From Saccharina japonica (lineage: Eukaryota; Sar; Phaeophyceae; Laminariales; Laminariaceae), in the NCBI GenBank assembly GCA_008828725.1, contig MEHQ01002830.1, positions 129,501-193,500 on the forward strand: DNA of 64,000 nucleotides, written 5' to 3'. The notes beneath the pieces are model-generated. The model made no database searches, was not told where the DNA came from, and saw nothing but the letters and a program-made list of their open reading frames with translations. Below, piece after piece: positions 58,773 to 64,000 of this stretch; within the stretch, counting starts at the first letter, position 1; every line of letters starts with the position of its first letter. A program made the translations under genes and the position numbers.

Positions 58773-61700
58773 TTTGAAAGAATGACGCGTGTGTCGAGGC
58801 TCTGTCTCTACGGAGAGAGATGGCAGAGGTGGCACCGAAGTGTCTGTGAAGATCACTTGTGTAGAAGAAGAAAAGTCATGGTTTGAATAGGCGCTTATGT
58901 GGCCATAATGGAAAGAAGATTGACCTCAGGGAGATCAATGGAAAAGGAAGAAGAGAAGAGAAGAGAGAGAAGAGGAGTAGAGTAGAGGTGAGGAGTAGAG
59001 TGATCGAGGTGGGCGGTGCCTGCACCTGATCATCCCGGTACAATGCCCATGCTACGGGCAGTTACATTCTACCGTAGTTGGTACTGTTCCCTGTAATGTT
59101 CTCTACAATGTTATAGGAACATTATAGCAACGTTCTCAGCATCGTTCCTGATGAAGATGCTTGGGTCATACAATGTGGCGCACTACGAGTAAGACAAACT
59201 CGTAATCTATCCGCATATTGTAATTCCCCGAATATCTAGACTAAGATACTCATATACTCGTATCAGTGCGTAGTGACTGCACATCACAATAGATACGTAT
59301 GGATCTCAACGTCCATATGCTAACACGCCCCCGTGATGAAAGTCAATAGCTTTAGAGTATTGCCTACGGTGTAGAAACCTGACACTCAAAAATCAAAATA
59401 AACGAGTGAAGAATGAAATATTGATACAACATATTCAGTCCTGCGCGAATGCAGCGGCAATATGGAAAACAGTAAACACAAAGTTCACTACATATTCAGT
59501 CCCGTGTGATGACGGTGACAATATGGTTGTACTAATGTCAAAAAAGATAAAAGTAGTTGTGCATGACTACTGAGTCATAGTGCACGACACTGAGTCAAAA
59601 ACTACAATGAAAAGCGTAGAAAGGTATCTGCTGTACTTGCAACCCGCCCCCTCAATTGAATACTACAATGATAGAGCTACGGAAATGGTACGTAATCTTG
59701 CAGAAACAAATAAATTCGGTGGGTGTGTACCCAGACAAAAATAGCAATGACCTACTGTATGTACCAGTACGTGTGTATACTCATTTGTCCAGCAATCAAC
59801 ATGGGATAGTTGATAAGACAATTGATAAAACTGAGACGTGTGTCCAGTGTGGAGTATAGACGTGCGTACGTACTCATATGAAGCCTGCAGAGCAGTACCT
59901 GGTATAAGCAAAGTCAAAGAAGAAACCAAATCGTGGTGTAAATATCTGCGAAGTGTACCCTAGAACGGAAGCGTTAACCCGTATGATGGGTGTGTTCAAC
60001 GCGCCCCCTGAATAGATACCTAGAGTAACATGAAATCCAAGTAGAAACTGATGACGTCCGTCGAGTACAGCGAAAAGTGCACTGTTCAGTTGTGTAAATG
60101 TATGTACGTACGTACTCGCAATAAGATTAGGAGTACAGATAGTACGGCAATAGACTACCTTAGGCGCAATCGTATCGCAAAAAAGACTCGTGATGCTGTA
60201 GTGTTGACAACCGAACTGTATCCTAGCAAAGAAAGCGTAAGAAACTATATACTGTACCTATGCTACGCCTCCCCCCAATGGATCCTAGGACAAGAAATCG
60301 AACAAAATCGAAAAGAAAACGTGTGGACGTATTCATGTACAGGTATCTGTCCAGCTACATACTGATATGCGTATAATACATTCAGCATTGTGAGTGAGTG
60401 TGTATTTAGGATACGTACTCAAAGAAAAGAAAGCTGTGGAAAGTTAAGGAACAACCGATAGAAAAGGCAGATGTGTATCCGTGACGGTATACAGCAGTGC
60501 ACATCATGTTGGATCTCACGTAAAACGCACTCGTGTGAAAAATACTCTACGTACAGCAAAGTCAACAGAGAAAAGGTATAAATAAGATACCTACAAATAC
60601 ACCCCCCACACGAAAAACAAGATAAGGAAAAGACAGAAAAGGGCAACCTACAGCAGTACAATACAGCTGTAGTACGTAGTTGCTTCTGCTCATGATGGTG
60701 GGGATCTTCGTGTTTCGTGCTGATGTTGTGTAGACGTGCTGTAGTTGAAGAAGAAGTGGTGCTGCTGATGATGATCTTATGTAGGCTGTCTTGTTGTGAA
60801 GAGCTAGTCGAAGCATAGCAGACCGAGATGTACGAGTAGATGATGATGGCTGTGAGATGTTGATGATGGCGATGAAGAGCTGACGAGATGGTGAAGACCT
60901 GTCCCCGTAGTCAGTCCGTAGTGTGTGCTGCGCCGTTTTGCTCGAAGTGTCGAGTGCCGGTAGGTGTTGTTGCGATTGCGCCGCTTGTTGCGGTGCAATA
61001 TAAGAAATCGCCAGGAATGCCACAAGAAAATGTTGGAAATCCCTATTTGTTGATAAATGAGAAAATTCCCCCCAGAGTGGGGTTCACGTTTCGGCTTAGA
61101 TGTCGCCGAATACGTAGCTGATCCCAAATGCGATGGAGATGGTGATAGCCAGCTGCTTGATGAACGCTTCGGTGGTGGTGCTGTGCAGCTAGACCCTGGT
61201 GAGCTCGCAGATGTTGATCCTCCGATCCTGAAAGAAAAACTTGGAGAGCAAACTTTGAATGAATTGCTGCAGATGGCATGAAAACGCTGTAGAAGTCGTA
61301 GGACTGCTGTTGGTGTACTAGTCGTAGGTGCAGATACCTTCTCGAAGAGTGATGTTGCAGCTCGTGCAGCAGTGGTCGAAGAAGATGTAAATCCTGGTGA
61401 TATAAACTGAAGAAGTTGCGAAGATGAAGCGCTGAGGATACCTTCTGTAATCAACGATGGTGATGATGGCGAAGCTCAGCAGCTATCGCAGGTGGCAGAT
61501 GAAGAACTTGGAGTCCCGTATGATGTTGGGTTTTTTCTTCCTGAGTCTGAAGTCGTATTTCCGCGTGAAAGCGTGAAATCGTTGCTGGAAAAGAAGGCCT
61601 TGAAGCAGGCAGGAGGTGATCCCCCCTATGCTACGCTGGGTAGCAGATTCGTCAACGACCTGGCTATTGATTCAGCACGTGTAGGTCTACTTGGCAATGC

Positions 61701-62390
61701 TTGCGCAAGGATGAATCTATTTGTACGTACTTCGTGCGTCGTGGCTTGAAGAAACGGTTTTAATAACGACTTTACGCGTCTAAATAGCGAAGAGACGGCT
61801 CGAAACTAACTTTAGTTGTGATGGCGACGAAACAGCAGGTCTTGTAACGTTTCTTCATGCTTTACAGCGTGGAAGTATCGCGGAGCTAGCTTCGCGTGTG
61901 ATGAGTAGAAATGGTTTCGTGACTTGTTTCGCGCTTACAACTTCAAAGTATCATAGTATCGAAAACAAAGCTTTGCGTGTGATGTTTACAAAAATAGTCG
62001 GTGGCATATTTTTGCAATTACAGTGTGAAAACGATGTTGAATGTACGAGTACAAGTTTCGCGCATAGAAGCGTGAAACCGGACTCATTACTCGTACGTGC
62101 TACCCGCGTGAAAGCGTGACAGCAGTCTCCTCACCTGCCTCGCGCGTAGAAGCGTGAAAGCAGTACTCCTTGTAGTAACCCTGTTGAACGAAGTTGATGA
62201 AAATCGATGATGAGAGTCGATGTCGATGCTGTCGGGTAGATGATAGTCTTCTGATTTTTGAAGCGAAAATCGAATTCCTCCGCACTTGAAAATTTGAAAT
62301 TTCTTCGAAAGTAGAACGTGACGCGCTCGCCGGGAGACGTCGTTCCGTGGTGCCAGTCGGCGCATAGACCAAAGTCGAGGCTCAAAACCT
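58773..62390. repeat. 3.6 kb tandem unit, copy 2
   Basis: It is offset 3617 bp from copy 1 through segment D and the start of E, with only a handful of differences (around 59533-59550, 61559, 61940 and 62248). The first ~560 bp differ more from copy 1, including indels in the GA-rich tract. Confidence 0.9.
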
Positions 62391-62954
62391 GAAAGAATGA
62401 CGCGTGTGTCGAGGCTCTGTCTCTGTGGAGAGAGATGGCAGAGGTGGCACCGAAGTGTCTGTGAAGATCACTTGTGTAGAAGAAGAAAAGTCAAGGTTTG
62501 AAAAGGCGCTTATATGGCCATAGTGGAAAGAAGATTGATCTCAGGGAGATCAATGGAAAGGGAAGAAGAGAAGAGAAGAGGAGAAGAGAGAAGAGAGGAG
62601 TGGAGTAGAGTATAGGTGAGTAGAGGTGAGTGATCGAGGTGGACGATGCCTGCACCTGATCATCCCGGTACAATGCCCATGCTACGGGCAGTTACATTCT
62701 ACCGTAGTTGGTACTGTTCCCTGTAATGTTATCTACAACGTTCTAGGAACGTTCTAGCAACGTTCTCAGCATCGTTCCTGATGAAGATGCTTGGGACAAA
62801 CAACGTGGCGCACTACGAGTAAGACAAACTCATAATCTATCAGCATATTGCAATATCCCGAATATCTAGACTAAGATACTCATATACTCGTATCAGTGCG
62901 TAGTAACTGCACATCACACTAGATACGTATGGATCTCAACGTCCATATGCTAAC
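62391..62954. repeat. 3.6 kb tandem unit, partial copy 3 (E right end only)
   Basis: It repeats the E terminal segment, then ends at ATATGCTAACA and passes directly into satellite unit 4. This shared end point (also 32811, 55713, 59326) marks E's right border. Confidence 0.85.
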
Positions 62955-63552
62955 AACTATGGCTGTGCCAGAACTACCAACAACAACAACAGCAACAACA
63001 ACAACAAGAAAAAGAGAAACACAACCCTTTCTCCCACCTCGCTTCGTACAGTACGTACGTATGATACGTACGCACGTACCTCCTACACGTACAACTGTAC
63101 TCTAGGCATAGATACCTGCTAGATATGTTTACCCATCTTTTAACCCACTTGGCTCCGTGACAATACCGGTCTCTCCTGTCCTCGTCAGTGGACACCCGCG
63201 GGGAACCCACGGGCTTACAGATATAGTAGTAGTTGTTGTTGGGTATGGATCTCGCGACGGGTAGATACCGTTGGGATCATCGCGCATTCATTCTTAGATA
63301 TGGATCTTCCATGCGGCGGCGGGCGGCGGGTTGAAACTCTCTGCAGCGTGCCGGTGCTGCTTGACACGTACAATTGATGCTGGGAAAAACGCGCGCAGAT
63401 CGTTACTAGCCATTGCAACGATAAGGATACCTAGCACATGCCCCCACTTGATGTGTATACGAAGTACCTCTTGTGGCTCTCGGCACCTCGCTCGAAACAA
63501 AAGAGATTTTAAGCTACCGTGCCAACGATCACCATGCTAGGACTACACCCAG
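62955..63552. repeat. ~600 bp satellite, unit 4
   Basis: Same family and orientation as units 1-3, on the far side of the 3.6 kb repeats. It starts AACTATGGCTGTGCCAGAAC. Confidence 0.9.
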
Positions 63553-64000
63553 TAACTATGGCTGTGCCTGCACTACCAACAACAACAACAACAACAATAA
63601 AAGAAAACGAACAACACAACTCTTCCTCCCACCTCGCCTCGTACAGTACGTACGTATGATACGTACGCACGTACCTCCTACAGTTACAACTGTACTCTGG
63701 TCATAGATACCTGCTATTAATAGATATGGATACCCATCATTCAACCCACTTGGCGCCGTGACAATACCCGTCTCTCCTGTCCTCGTCAGTGGACACCCGC
63801 GGGGAACCCACGGGCTTACAGATATAGTAGTAGTTGTTGTTGGGTATGGATCTCGCGACGAGTGGATACCGTCGGGATCATCGCGCATTCATTCTTAGAT
63901 ATGGATCTTCCATGCGGCGGCGGGTTGAAACTCTCTGCAGCGTGCCGGTGCTGCTTGACACGTACAATTGATGCTGGGAAAAACGCGCGCATATCGTCAC
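63553..64000. repeat. ~600 bp satellite, unit 5 (cut by window end)
   Basis: Continues head to tail from unit 4. The window ends within the unit, so the array extends further. Confidence 0.9.

Noticed and set aside
53341..64000. CRISPR array
   Set aside because: Repeat units are ~600 bp and 3.6 kb with no short repeat-spacer structure, and the DNA is eukaryotic.
53341..64000. LTR retrotransposon with the 600 bp satellites as LTRs
   Set aside because: The satellites occur as multiple tandem units on both sides; no primer-binding site, RT or integrase lies between them.

Overview
The window looks like nuclear DNA of a multicellular stramenopile, most likely a brown alga. The reasons are few genes with small exons and long GT-AG introns, a secreted protein ending in a stramenopile-type vWD-like domain (starting GDPHMTGFHGQKFDFTG), a second gene with the P-loop variant GLEGTGHH that I associate with sulfotransferase-like proteins of brown algae, and very heavy repeat content. 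The assignment rests on recalled family resemblance, not on a search.

Layout. 1-12305: a TIR element whose right inverted repeat is split by an 11.8 kb Ty3-type LTR retrotransposon on the minus strand (LTRs 441-730 and 11982-12271, TTAA target duplication). Its pol reading frame opens with a NADAR (YbiA-like) domain fused ahead of the aspartic protease and reverse transcriptase. A second frame carries integrase with a C-terminal chromodomain. The RNase H region is mostly missing and the frames are broken, so this copy is dead. 12306-15095: no gene, with a 680 bp foldback element. 15096-36853: one plus-strand, 17-exon gene for a secreted cysteine-rich protein. It has a signal-peptide exon, seven tandem pairs of a 5-Cys exon (B, 63 bp) and a 3-Cys exon (A, 81-87 bp), one 6-Cys exon (C), and a vWD-like exon. 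Every intron is phase 1, and the summed exons give an exact open frame of 717 codons plus stop. Its introns host a tRNA-derived SINE-like sequence, a Harbinger-like MITE, two members of a MITE family with 4 bp target duplications, a 1.09 kb GC-rich TIR insertion and a diverged copy of element E. 36854-45550: no recognisable gene; microsatellites, homopolymer runs, diverged direct repeats and MITEs. 45551-49048: a two-exon, 309-codon sulfotransferase-like gene on the plus strand. 49049-53340: no recognised gene, but one unusually long unexplained ORF (52254-53150).

53341-64000 is a composite tandem array: three ~600 bp satellite units, two ~3.62 kb units that are nearly identical to each other plus a 0.56 kb partial third, then at least two more satellite units running off the window. 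The second half of the 3.6 kb unit (element E) also occurs as an old single copy inside the intron before exon C of the cysteine-rich gene.

The two host genes do not form an operon or an evident pathway. The cysteine-rich protein is predicted to be extracellular. The sulfotransferase-like protein would act in the secretory system. The most interesting points are the NADAR-retrotransposon fusion and the exon-module expansion in the cysteine-rich gene.
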